Of a DNA stretch of 64,000 nt, positions 47,112-54,468 are shown one piece after another. How positions within the stretch are numbered: position 1 is the first letter of the stretch; every line of letters starts with the position of its first letter. The stretch lies in assembly GCA_016720065.1 (NCBI GenBank), contig JADJXY010000001.1:522001-586000 (forward strand), given 5' to 3'. The position numbers and the translations under genes were made by a program. The DNA comes from Betaproteobacteria bacterium. Its GTDB lineage: Bacteria; Pseudomonadota; Gammaproteobacteria; Burkholderiales; Rhodocyclaceae. The notes under the pieces were generated by a model that worked only from the letters and a program-made list of their open reading frames with translations, did no database searches and was not told where the DNA came from.

Positions 47112-48203
47112 TCATGCCGCCAAAGGCTGCTTATCTGTCGCTGGCGATGTTGTGTTGACCACCGAGTCGCGTTCCGGATTGAGCGTCACGGCGCCGATGG
47201 GGGCCCAGTCGCGCGTATGGCCCGACCAGCGGGCAGGGTTGCGTTCTCTCGCCTTGGTATACAACGCATGACGCGCCGCGAGAATCGCATGGTCTTCGCC
47301 GGCATGGCGCTGTGCCGGGCTGACGTAGCGGATGCCGCTGTGGCGATGATCGAAGTTGTACCAATGCACGAAGCCGGCGGCCCAGCGACGGGCGGCATCG
47401 AGATCGTCGAACCCCTTGGCCGGGAACTCGGGGCGGTACTTGGCGGTGCGGAACAGCGCCTCGGCATAGGCGTTGTCATCGGACACGCGCGGACGCGAGT
47501 ACGAAGGCTTGATACCCAGCCAGTGCAGCATCGCCAACACGGTCGTGGCCTTGAGTGTGGCGCCGTTGTCGCCGTGCAGCACCGGCTTGGTATCGAGGGC
47601 CGCGATGCCCTCGGCCAGCGCCGTGCGCCGCACCAGATGCGCAGCATGGTCGGCGGCATCGGTCTCATGCACTTCCCAGCCGACGATCTTGCGGCTGTAC
47701 AGATCGAGGATCAGGTACAGGTGAAACCAGCGGCCGACCACGGCAGCCGGCAGGTAGGTCATGTCCCAGCACCAGACCTGGCGCGGTGTCGTGGCGATGT
47801 GCGTAGTCGGCGGGCGCGTGGCCGCAGGCGCTCTGGCGCGACCACGGTGGGCGCTCTGCCCGTGCGCGCGCAAGACGCGGGCGAAGGTCGATTCGCTGGC
47901 GAGATAGACGCCTTCGTCGGCCAGCATGGGCACGATGCGCGCCGGCGGCACGTCGGCAAAGCGCGGCTCGTTGGCCACACGCAGCACCTCGGCGCGCTCG
48001 GCCGGGCTCAGGGCGTGCGCCGGTGCCGGACGCAGCGCTGCGGGCCTGCCGTCGCCCGCAGTGAGTCCGTCGTGGGCCTGCCAGCGCTGCAGGGTGCGCA
48101 CGTCGATGCCGGCAATCTCGCAGGCGTGGCGCAAGCGGGCGCCGGCCTGGTGCGCCGTGTGGATGTCTCGGGCAAGTCGCTGGCGATCTTCGAGGCCGAT
48201 CAT
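47112..48203 (-). CDS. IS3-like transposase OrfB (DDE integrase)
   Basis: A 363-residue DDE transposase. The catalytic residues are Asp in WCWDMTYLP, Asp in VLHGDNGAT and Glu in NAYAEALFRTAKYRPEFP, followed by WYNFDHRHSGIRY. The N-terminal part has a helix-turn-helix region (IDVRTLQRW). ATG 48203 overlaps the OrfA stop in an ATGA arrangement, so coupling or a frameshift fusion with OrfA is possible. No inactivating change was seen. Confidence 0.92.
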   Translation of the reverse strand: MIGLEDRQRLARDIHTAHQAGARLRHACEIAGIDVRTLQRWQAHDGLTAGDGRPAALRPAPAHALSPAERAEVLRVANEPRFADVPPARIVPMLADEGVYLASESTFARVLRAHGQSAHRGRARAPAATRPPTTHIATTPRQVWCWDMTYLPAAVVGRWFHLYLILDLYSRKIVGWEVHETDAADHAAHLVRRTALAEGIAALDTKPVLHGDNGATLKATTVLAMLHWLGIKPSYSRPRVSDDNAYAEALFRTAKYRPEFPAKGFDDLDAARRWAAGFVHWYNFDHRHSGIRYVSPAQRHAGEDHAILAARHALYTKARERNPARWSGHTRDWAPIGAVTLNPERDSVVNTTSPATDKQPLAA

Positions 48204-48673
48204 TCGTCCTCTCCCTTGTTGAAGATCGCCGCGACTTTTTTTGACAGCACCAGCAGGGCTGCCGTCTCCGCCAAGGCTTTGTCCTTGCGCCGCAGCTCGC
48301 GCTCCAGCTCCTTGATGCGGCGCCGGTCCTGTTTGGTCTGCTGCGGGCTGGCACGGGCCTCTTCGGGCTCGGCCAGTGCCTGCGTGGCGCTTTGCCGCCA
48401 GGCTGCCAGCTCCTGCGGGTACACACCATTGGCGCGGCACCAGGCGTTCTTGCCTGCTTCGTCCATCGCTGCCGTGGTCAGCACGGCATCGAAGCGGGCG
48501 GCCGCTGTCCAGGCCCGCTCGCGAGCGGGCCTGGACAGCGCCTCGCTGCGCCAGCGTTCCAGCGTCGAGACACCAACGCCGATCTCATGCGCCACGTCGT
48601 CCAATGTCGCGCTTTCCGGCGGCAACAACTTCGCCACCGCTCTGTCCTTGAATGCTTGTCCGTATCGAGCCAA
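48200..48673 (-). CDS. IS3-like transposase OrfA (DNA-binding)
   Basis: A 157-residue protein with a helix-turn-helix in the first 50 residues (DVAHEIGVGVSTLERWRSEAL) and a leucine-zipper-like charged helix near the C-terminus (RRIKELERELRRKDKALAETAALL). It is longer than the usual ~100-residue OrfA. The start appears to be TTG at 48673. Confidence 0.87.
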   Translation of the reverse strand: MARYGQAFKDRAVAKLLPPESATLDDVAHEIGVGVSTLERWRSEALSRPARERAWTAAARFDAVLTTAAMDEAGKNAWCRANGVYPQELAAWRQSATQALAEPEEARASPQQTKQDRRRIKELERELRRKDKALAETAALLVLSKKVAAIFNKGEDE

Positions 48674-48767
48674 TTCGTTCTTCCATCATCGCCCCCAGTT
48701 TGTCGATTCTATCGGGGCGACAACTATTCTGACGCGGGGGGGATCCTCGCGGGGGTGGTCGGAAAAC

Positions 48768-48803
48768 GTGACGAGTTGCGGTCGGATGTGACGAAAATTG
48801 TCA
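48768..48803 (+). promoter_or_regulatory. Possible activator-binding site (UAS) of the pilin promoter
   Basis: GTGACGA occurs at 48768-48774 and again at 48788-48794, exactly 20 bases apart (about two helical turns). The second copy is part of the near-palindrome TGAC-N7-GTCA at 48789-48803. They lie 49-84 bases before the -24 box of the sigma-54 promoter, a normal place for an enhancer-binding activator such as PilR. Confidence 0.5.
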
Positions 48804-48851
48804 GTCTGAAGGTTTTGGGGGCGGTGGAATAGCGGGTTGCGCTCCATGGTA

Positions 48852-48868
48852 TTGGCACAATTCTGGCT
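48852..48868 (+). promoter_or_regulatory. Sigma-54 (-24/-12) promoter of the pilin genes
   Basis: TTGGCAC-AATTC-TGGCT matches the sigma-54 consensus (YTGGCACGRNNNTTGCW) with the invariant GG and GC at the correct 10-base spacing and only two mismatches in the fixed positions. Transcription would start near 48880, leaving a short leader with GGGGGAG before the pilin ATG at 48902. Sigma-54 control is typical of type IV major pilins. Confidence 0.78.
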
Positions 48869-48901
48869 TGTGGCTTCGCGCAGACAACCGGGGGAGTGCT
48901 C

Positions 48902-49075
48902 ATGGAACGTGGATTTACCTTGATTGAATTGATGATCGTCGTGGCGATTATTGGTATCCTCGCCGCTATCGCCATTCCGCAGTTCAGCGAATACGCCAAG
49001 AAGGGGGAGGACAAGGCGGCGCAATCGGATGCGCGCAATTTTCTGACTCTGGCAATAGCGAACAAAGAACCGTGA
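48902..49075 (+). CDS. pilA: Short type IV pilin, copy 1 (57 aa)
   Basis: A 57-residue prepilin with a four-residue leader MERG, cleaved before Phe in G/FTLIELMIVVAIIGILAAIAIPQF. Glu-5 and the N-terminal helix are canonical, but the protein ends at mature residue 53, so it lacks the globular domain of normal pilins. It has Phe-1, Phe-24 and Tyr-27, as I recall for the short Geobacter PilA. A GGGGGAG ribosome site lies 5 bases upstream. It is too short to have been noticed by length-based gene finding. Confidence 0.88.
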   Translation: MERGFTLIELMIVVAIIGILAAIAIPQFSEYAKKGEDKAAQSDARNFLTLAIANKEP

Positions 49076-49081
49076 TTCAAG

Positions 49082-49098
49082 CTGGCATGAAATGTGTT
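49082..49098 (+). promoter_or_regulatory. Degenerate sigma-54-like element before pilin copy 2
   Basis: CTGGCATGAAATGTGTT keeps the -24 GG block (TGGCATG), but the -12 GC is GT. It may be a decayed copy of the promoter upstream of pilin copy 1, left by gene duplication, or have weak activity. Confidence 0.25.
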
Positions 49099-49110
49099 AG
49101 TGTCCTAGCG

Positions 49111-49135
49111 AACGGATGATCCGTTGCTTTCTTTT
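49111..49135 (+). terminator. Hairpin plus T-rich tract between the two pilin genes
   Basis: AACGGA-TGA-TCCGTT is a perfect 6-bp stem followed by GCTTTCTTTT. It may be a partial terminator or a processing or stability element that sets the ratio of the two pilin messages. The stem is short and the T-run interrupted. Confidence 0.4.
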
Positions 49136-49149
49136 AGGAGGTTATCGTT

Positions 49150-49332
49150 ATGAAAAAGCTGCAAAAGGGTTTCACCCTGATCGAACTGATGATCGTGGTC
49201 GCTATCATCGGTATCCTGGCTGCCATCGCCATTCCCCAGTTCAGCGAGTACACCAAGAAAGGTGAGGACAAGGCAGCCCAGTCCGACGCCCGCAACTTCC
49301 TGACCGCAGCAACGGCAAATTCGTCGCAGTAA
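49150..49332 (+). CDS. pilA: Short type IV pilin, copy 2 (60 aa)
   Basis: A 60-residue prepilin with a seven-residue leader MKKLQKG, cut before Phe. The mature form is 53 residues, exactly as in copy 1, and differs from it at only six positions (28, 46, 48 and the last three). The body has the conserved helix FTLIELMIVVAIIGILAA and a charged middle (KKGEDKAAQSDARNF), with no disulfide loop or globular domain. An AGGAGG ribosome site, stronger than that of copy 1, suggests this is the main pilin. Confidence 0.92.
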   Translation: MKKLQKGFTLIELMIVVAIIGILAAIAIPQFSEYTKKGEDKAAQSDARNFLTAATANSSQ

Positions 49333-49378
49333 GGCCGGTTGCGCGTTGTCCATTGAATGAATAGATAGGAGATTCAAG

Positions 49379-49747
49379 ATGAAAAAGGAAATTCTGGCTT
49401 TGGGCTTTGGCTTGGTGACGGTTCTTGCCGCGAGTACGGGTGCCAACGCCGCGACCAACGGTGCAGTTTGTGCCGGTGGGGCGGCAGGTAACGGAACTGC
49501 TGTGACTTCGGACGCCAGCACTTTTGTGAAGGTGGGCTTCACTCCGAAGTGTTCGGCCAATGTGCACATGGCTTTCGATCAGGACGGTGTCGCTCTGGGG
49601 GTCAGTTCGGGTTCTGCCAAGGGGAAGTTCACCTTCTCGGGTAATACGAACGGTGGCGCGGTGAAGGCAGGGGCGCAATGTTCGGCTGGTTGTACCACAT
49701 CGGACGTCTCGACGACTACGGCGACTGCGGCGTTGAATGCCAGTTGA
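49379..49747 (+). CDS. Small secreted cysteine-containing protein, pilin partner candidate
   Basis: A 122-residue protein with a signal peptide (MKKEILALGFGLVTVLAAS, cut after GANA). The mature part has four Cys (VCAGG, TPKCSAN, AQCSAGC) and many Gly/Ser/Thr residues, suggesting a small beta-rich domain held by disulfides. I do not recognise a named family. Its place right after a short pilin resembles the separate C-terminal pilin partner (PilA-C/Spc) of Geobacter, so it may complete or chaperone the pilin. TAGGAG lies 6 bases upstream. Confidence 0.7.
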   Translation: MKKEILALGFGLVTVLAASTGANAATNGAVCAGGAAGNGTAVTSDASTFVKVGFTPKCSANVHMAFDQDGVALGVSSGSAKGKFTFSGNTNGGAVKAGAQCSAGCTTSDVSTTTATAALNAS

Positions 49748-49767
49748 TTGAGGTTTGCGGGCGGCAC

Positions 49768-49792
49768 AAAGGCGCGCTCTGGCGCGCCTTTT
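49768..49792 (+). terminator. Strong intrinsic terminator after the pilin group
   Basis: AAAGGCGCGC-TCTG-GCGCGCCTTT gives a perfect 10-bp stem and a TTTT run. It lies 20 bases after the cysteine-protein gene and would separate high pilin expression from the ABC transporter genes behind it, with some read-through. Confidence 0.92.
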
Positions 49793-49828
49793 CCATTTGG
49801 TGACTTGCGATGCGAGTGGGGGGGAGGG

Positions 49829-50632
49829 GTGAAGGAATTCTGCCTTTCGGCATGGAAGGCTGGTGTGCGGGGGCGTTCGATTCAGGTGATCGCCGCAATA
49901 GGGTTGTTCCTCATGGGAGTGGCCTATTTGTCAGCGTCATTCTCTCCGAGGCAGCCACAGACCGTCGCTCTCGACGTCGGTTTTTCGTTTCTTCGTATCG
50001 TTCTGGTACTTCTCGGGCTGTTCTGGGTTCAGGAGCTGATCGCCCGGGAAGTCGAGCGCAGGACTGTCATTTTTTCGGTCAGCTACCCTGTTTCGCGCAG
50101 CGCCTACCTGCTGGGGCGTTGTGCGGGAATTGCGCTGCTCCTGGCTGTGGCGGCGCTCTGTCTTGCCGTGCTGCTCTGGGGCGTGACCTTCCTGGCTGGA
50201 CGGCACTACGCCCAGCAATACCCAGTGGATTTGGGCGGGCCTTTTTGGGCCACCGTCTTCGGCCTTTGGATCGATGCGATGGTGGTGAGCTGTTTCGGCG
50301 TATTGCTCTCCACCCTGTCTACCGTCTCGGTTCTTCCGCTCGCGGTGGGGATTTGTTTTGCCATTGCAGCCAAGACCGTGGGTTTCGCAAGGACCTATAT
50401 TCTTTCAGGGGCAGACGGGGACGATCGGCTTGTGGCTCGCATGGCTCCGCTGCTCGATATCGTCCGCTGGATGCTCCCTGACCTCGGCCGCGTGGATTGG
50501 CGGGGATGGGCCATGTATCGCTTGTTTCCTGGTGTTGAGACCATGTTTTGGGGGGGGCTTGCGGCGATTGCTTACGGGGTAATTGTCCTGGCACTCGCGT
50601 GTTGGGCATTTCGGTACCGGGAGCTGGGGTGA
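49829..50632 (+). CDS. ABC-2 type transporter permease
   Basis: A membrane protein of about 267 residues with six helices. The early segment VKEFCLSAWKAGVRGRSIQVIAAIGLF and the paired AREVERRTVIFSVSYPVSRSAYLLGR loop fit ABC-2 permeases that take an ATPase partner. That partner is probably the gene at 53428. The GTG at 49829 is the best start, though the G-rich ribosome site is very close; an upstream TTG is possible. It overlaps the next gene by 4 bases. Confidence 0.8.
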   Translation: MKEFCLSAWKAGVRGRSIQVIAAIGLFLMGVAYLSASFSPRQPQTVALDVGFSFLRIVLVLLGLFWVQELIAREVERRTVIFSVSYPVSRSAYLLGRCAGIALLLAVAALCLAVLLWGVTFLAGRHYAQQYPVDLGGPFWATVFGLWIDAMVVSCFGVLLSTLSTVSVLPLAVGICFAIAAKTVGFARTYILSGADGDDRLVARMAPLLDIVRWMLPDLGRVDWRGWAMYRLFPGVETMFWGGLAAIAYGVIVLALACWAFRYRELG

Positions 50633-51471
50633 ATCGACGCTGGAACGGCGCGATAAAGCCCGTCGTCTTTGCGTTTGCAGCAGGACTCATCTTTTCGATT
50701 GCGATCGGGAAACTCGATCGCGCGCCGGTTGGCGACGCCACGCCTGAAATGGAGGTTGTGCTCCCGCGCATCATGCAGCTGATCCTGTCTTGGGGGGACG
50801 GCCATCTGGCGGCCAACATGGGAAGCATCCGTGCTTTGGTTGCGGACTCCAGACGCCTCGATGCGGACAGGTATCGCATTCTGGGTCGTGTCCAGTCCGA
50901 CGTCGCCTGGTTCAACCCGGCGCACGAGGATAACTATTACATTGGCGCCGCCATCCTGCCCTGGAACGGGGAATTGGGCGCCGCGCAGTACGTTCTCAGA
51001 CGGGCCATCGACGGTAGGCCCTTCGATGTGTGGCCAATTTTCTACTATGCCTTCAATACCCATTATTTCGAGAAGAACAGCCTGGAGGGAGCGCGCTGGC
51101 TGCGGGTGGCAGCCCAAAGATCCCAGGATGAGCAGGAGCAACTTCAATTGGAGAATATGGCAGCGCTCTGGGTGCGGAACGGAACTACTCCAGATACCGC
51201 TATTCGAGTGCTGCGGGCGATGGCTGCGGATGCGCGAAACAAAGCCTTCGGAGAATATTTGGAGCGACAGGCCGTTCGGCTGGAGAATCTCGGTCTCCTG
51301 AAAACGGAAGCAGATCATTTCGAGCGCCGGACTGGAAGGCGCCCGGCAAGCATGGAGGAACTGTGGGCCAGTCTGGGATCGACACGGAACGCGATCGTCG
51401 ACCCATTTGGAGGGCGTTACGTCCTGGACGGCCATGGGATTCCAGCATTGGAAGACAACAATAAGCGGTAG
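50629..51471 (+). CDS. Membrane-anchored protein with helical-repeat character, unknown function
   Basis: A 280-residue protein with one N-terminal membrane helix (~10-28) and a long soluble part rich in paired helices (for example YYIGAAILPWNGELGAAQYVLRRAI), which looks TPR-like. I do not recognise it. Its position between the ABC permease and the O-GlcNAc-transferase-like gene suggests a periplasmic or inner-membrane accessory of that group. Start GTG 50629 overlaps the permease stop. Confidence 0.72.
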   Translation: MNRRWNGAIKPVVFAFAAGLIFSIAIGKLDRAPVGDATPEMEVVLPRIMQLILSWGDGHLAANMGSIRALVADSRRLDADRYRILGRVQSDVAWFNPAHEDNYYIGAAILPWNGELGAAQYVLRRAIDGRPFDVWPIFYYAFNTHYFEKNSLEGARWLRVAAQRSQDEQEQLQLENMAALWVRNGTTPDTAIRVLRAMAADARNKAFGEYLERQAVRLENLGLLKTEADHFERRTGRRPASMEELWASLGSTRNAIVDPFGGRYVLDGHGIPALEDNNKR

Positions 51472-51479
51472 GAGGCGGG

Positions 51480-53435
51480 ATGGGCAGGCGTAGAAATGGC
51501 GGCGGGGATCGCTTACCTGCCAAGACCGTGAGCGAGATACTAAGTCTCATCCACCACGAGAGGTATGCGCTTCTGGAAGAACGCGTAGGGCAGCTCCTCA
51601 AGCGAATGGGGGGGGACGGATTCCTGTACAAGGCGCTTTCGCTGGCCCTTATCTGTCAGGGGCGCCATGTCGAGGCTCTATTGGCCGCCGACCGAGGCCT
51701 GGAGTTGGCGCCACGCGACGCAGAACTGCATTCCAATCGAGGAATCTCGTTGTCCTGCCTGGGGCGCTACAGGACGGCGCTGGCCTCGTTTCGCACCGCA
51801 ATCGGACTCAACGCGAAGGATCCGGAGTTGTTCTGCAACCTCGGCGCTGCGTTGATACAGGTCCGGGACTATGCCAATGCCGTCCCGGCACTGCTTGAGG
51901 CGGTTCGCCTGCACCCGGGGGATTATCCTCAACCGGTCGGCCTTCTGGGGACGGCGCTGCAATTTCTGCGGCGCTACGCTGAAGCCTACGTTTGTTACCA
52001 GCAACTCGCCTTGCACAGTCCTCAGGATGCTGGCCTCCTTGCCGAAAAGCTGTTTTGCAGCTTGAGACTGTGTCAGTGGGAAGACTTGTCCTCCTCGTTT
52101 GAAACTCTTGGGCGCCAACTCCGGGCGGGTGCCTGCAGCGTGACCTCACCCTTTGCGTATCAGGGGATTCCGGGGCTGTCGCGAAAAGTGCTCATGGAAC
52201 TGAGCCAGGTGGTGGCGCGGGCTTCGGTGACCCTGGCAAACGACGTTCCGGGTGCGCGGCTGGATGATGTCGCCGTGGCGCCCGCAAAGCGTAAATTGCG
52301 GGTCGGCTACATGTCCGCGGATTTTCGCGAGCACGCGGTGGGTTACTTGTTTAGTGGGGTGATCGAAGCGCACGACAAAGGTGAGTTTGAGTGGTTTGCC
52401 TATTCTTGTGGCAAGGGAGACGGAAGCCCGCTTGAGTCACGGTTGAGAGAAGCATTTACGGTATTTCGCGACATCTATGACATGGCACACGATCGCGTCG
52501 CGCGCATGATTCGGGACGATGGGGTCGACATCCTGGTGGATCTTTCTGGGTGGACTGTCGAAGGACGCCCCGAGGTTCTTGCGCTGCGACCTGCTCCCGT
52601 TCAGGCGACCTGGCTAGGCTACCCCGGCACTCTTGGGCACCCGATCCTTGCGGATTACCTGATCGGCGACCCCTTTGTCAGCCCCCTGGACGAGGCCGAT
52701 ACTTTTGCCGAAACACTCGCTCTCCTGCCCCACTGCTACTTGCCCAACGACGACACCCGCCGTATCGGGCCACGTCCTTCCCGCGAGGAAGCGGGGCTCC
52801 CGGAAAGGGGATTTGTCTTCTGTTCCTTCAACCAAAGCTTCAAGATTCAGCCCCGTATTTTTGACGTTTGGTGCCGGCTATTGCAGGAGGTGGCGGGCAG
52901 CGTGCTTTGGCTCGCGAACTACCCGGATGCCACGCGCGAGCGCCTGCGGGCGGAGGCGGAGAAACGTGGGGTTGCCGGTGAGCGCCTGATCTTCGCCGCT
53001 TTCTGCAAAGACAACGCCGATCACCTGGGGCGCCTGCAACTCGCCGATTTGGCGCTCGACACCACACCTTACAACTCCCATACCACGGGTTGCGATGCGC
53101 TGTGGGCCGGGGTGCCCCTGGTTGCAGTGCGCGGTGAGACTTTTGCCGCTTCGGTCTCGACGAGTCTCCTCCATGCGGTCGGGTTGGCCGAACTCGTTGC
53201 CGGCGACCTGGAGGGCTACTTCAGTCTCGCGCGCGATTTGGCACTTTCCCCGGAACGGCTCGTGGCCACCCGGGAGCGTCTGGCGCGGAACCGGGAGAAC
53301 GCGCCGCTCTTCGATACGAAGCGCTTCGCACGGGATCTGGAAACGCTCTATCGCGAAATGTGGGCGCAACATTGCAACGGGCGGCGGGAACCCATCGTCA
53401 TCGCGCCGCGCCCCTGGGAGGCGGCCCATGGCTGA
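51480..53435 (+). CDS. TPR plus O-GlcNAc-transferase-like (GT41) protein
   Basis: A 651-residue protein. Residues ~10-200 are TPR repeats (ALSLALICQGRHVEALLAADRGLEL, DYANAVPALLEAVRLHPGDY). Residues ~270-640 form the GT41 catalytic half found in SPINDLY/OGT: GYMSADFREHAVGYLF, QATWLGYPGTLG, FCSFNQSFKIQPRIFDVW and TTGCDALWAGVPLV. Bacterial GT41 enzymes add sugars to Ser/Thr of proteins. Being linked to pilins, it may glycosylate them; this is inference. It overlaps the ABC ATPase gene by 8 bases. Confidence 0.9.
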   Translation: MGRRRNGGGDRLPAKTVSEILSLIHHERYALLEERVGQLLKRMGGDGFLYKALSLALICQGRHVEALLAADRGLELAPRDAELHSNRGISLSCLGRYRTALASFRTAIGLNAKDPELFCNLGAALIQVRDYANAVPALLEAVRLHPGDYPQPVGLLGTALQFLRRYAEAYVCYQQLALHSPQDAGLLAEKLFCSLRLCQWEDLSSSFETLGRQLRAGACSVTSPFAYQGIPGLSRKVLMELSQVVARASVTLANDVPGARLDDVAVAPAKRKLRVGYMSADFREHAVGYLFSGVIEAHDKGEFEWFAYSCGKGDGSPLESRLREAFTVFRDIYDMAHDRVARMIRDDGVDILVDLSGWTVEGRPEVLALRPAPVQATWLGYPGTLGHPILADYLIGDPFVSPLDEADTFAETLALLPHCYLPNDDTRRIGPRPSREEAGLPERGFVFCSFNQSFKIQPRIFDVWCRLLQEVAGSVLWLANYPDATRERLRAEAEKRGVAGERLIFAAFCKDNADHLGRLQLADLALDTTPYNSHTTGCDALWAGVPLVAVRGETFAASVSTSLLHAVGLAELVAGDLEGYFSLARDLALSPERLVATRERLARNRENAPLFDTKRFARDLETLYREMWAQHCNGRREPIVIAPRPWEAAHG

Positions 53436-54330
53436 AGTCGTGGTCGAAATCCGGGATTTGCGCAAGTCTTATCGAACCGGCTGGCGGCGTGCTCCGATCG
53501 AAGCGGTACGCGGTGTTTCGCTTACCATCGAGCGTGGTGAAGTGTTCGGGTTTGTCGGACCGAATGGGGCTGGGAAGAGCACCACCATCAAGACCCTGGT
53601 CGGGGCAGTGGCGCCGACCTCAGGCTCGGTGCGTATCAACGGTCGCGAGGTTGCCGATCCCGAATCCAGGCGTGGGCTGGGTTACGTCCCGGAAAACCCG
53701 TCTCTGAGCGAGTATCTGACGCCGCTTGAAGTGTTGCGCATGGGAGTCCGTATCCATGGCCTTTCCCTGGAGAATGAAACGGCGCACTGCCTCGACTGGC
53801 TCGCCCGGTTCGGACTCGAAGGCGTTGCACGACGCCGGATCCGCACCTTCTCCAAGGGGATGATGCAGCGAACCGCCCTGGCGCACGCCCTGGCCATTGC
53901 GCCGAGCCTGCTGATCCTCGACGAGCCGCTCTCCGGGCTTGATCCCATCGGCCGTCGCGAGGTGGTCGATGTTCTAGCCCAGTACCGCCACGATGGCGGA
54001 ACGCTCTTTTTCTCCTCTCATGTGCTGCACGACGTGGAATCCATTGCGGATCGTTTTGGCTTGATTCACCGCGGCGAACTGGTGACAGTGCGATCCCCCC
54101 AGGAGTTGGCGGTCGAGCAGGCCGATCTTTTCGTGGTGCGCTACCACGGTACGACCGCAGTGCCCGGGGCGCGATCGCTCCAGCCTGGGCGCTTCGCGGT
54201 CGAAGTTCGGGCCCCCGATCTGCCTGCGGTCCTGACCAGCATTGCCCGGGACGGAGGTCGTTTGGCAGATGTGACCCACAAGGTATCCCTCGAGTCTGTG
54301 TTTCATCAATTGGTTACGGCTACGCACTGA
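53428..54330 (+). CDS. ABC transporter ATP-binding protein
   Basis: A 300-residue ATPase with Walker A GPNGAGKSTT (~48), signature FSKGMMQRTALAHAL (~143), Walker B LLILDEPLSGLD and switch His in SSHVLHDVE. It is of the ABC-2/CcmA type with an extra ~70-residue C-terminal domain. It probably pairs with the permease at 49829. ATG 53428 lies inside the end of the GT41 gene. Confidence 0.9.
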   Translation: MAEVVVEIRDLRKSYRTGWRRAPIEAVRGVSLTIERGEVFGFVGPNGAGKSTTIKTLVGAVAPTSGSVRINGREVADPESRRGLGYVPENPSLSEYLTPLEVLRMGVRIHGLSLENETAHCLDWLARFGLEGVARRRIRTFSKGMMQRTALAHALAIAPSLLILDEPLSGLDPIGRREVVDVLAQYRHDGGTLFFSSHVLHDVESIADRFGLIHRGELVTVRSPQELAVEQADLFVVRYHGTTAVPGARSLQPGRFAVEVRAPDLPAVLTSIARDGGRLADVTHKVSLESVFHQLVTATH

Positions 54331-54468
54331 CCCGCCGATGTTCTTGCGTGGCACACGATGGATATGTTTCCCTGGTGGCAAACGGCCTGCGGGGAGGGAG
54401 TGCGGCACCATTCGCCGCGGGGTAAAAGACGCGGGATGGCGCTGTAGCTTCCCTGGTGGTTCTTGATC

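Larger units (their letters stand above)
47091..48732 (-). mobile_element. IS3-like insertion sequence, apparently intact
   Basis: A 1,642-bp element with near-matching ends: TCAAGATAGTTGTCGCC at 47091-47107, and on the other strand TCAGAATAGTTGTCGCC at 48732-48716 (2 mismatches in 17). Each end is flanked by CGCG, which may be a 4-bp target duplication; because CGCG is its own reverse complement it could also extend the inverted repeat. It carries two overlapping transposase genes on the minus strand. It lies between the signalling operon and the pilin genes. Confidence 0.88.

Noticed and set aside
48204..48440. N-terminal extension of the IS transposase OrfB
   Set aside because: It overlaps OrfA in another frame. 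The ATGA overlap at 48200-48203 and the start of the conserved region support ATG 48203.
48500..48540. Inverted repeat GCCCGCTCGCGAGCGGGC within the IS OrfA gene
   Set aside because: It is a palindrome inside the OrfA coding sequence with no T-run after it, so it was not called as a terminator or an IS end.
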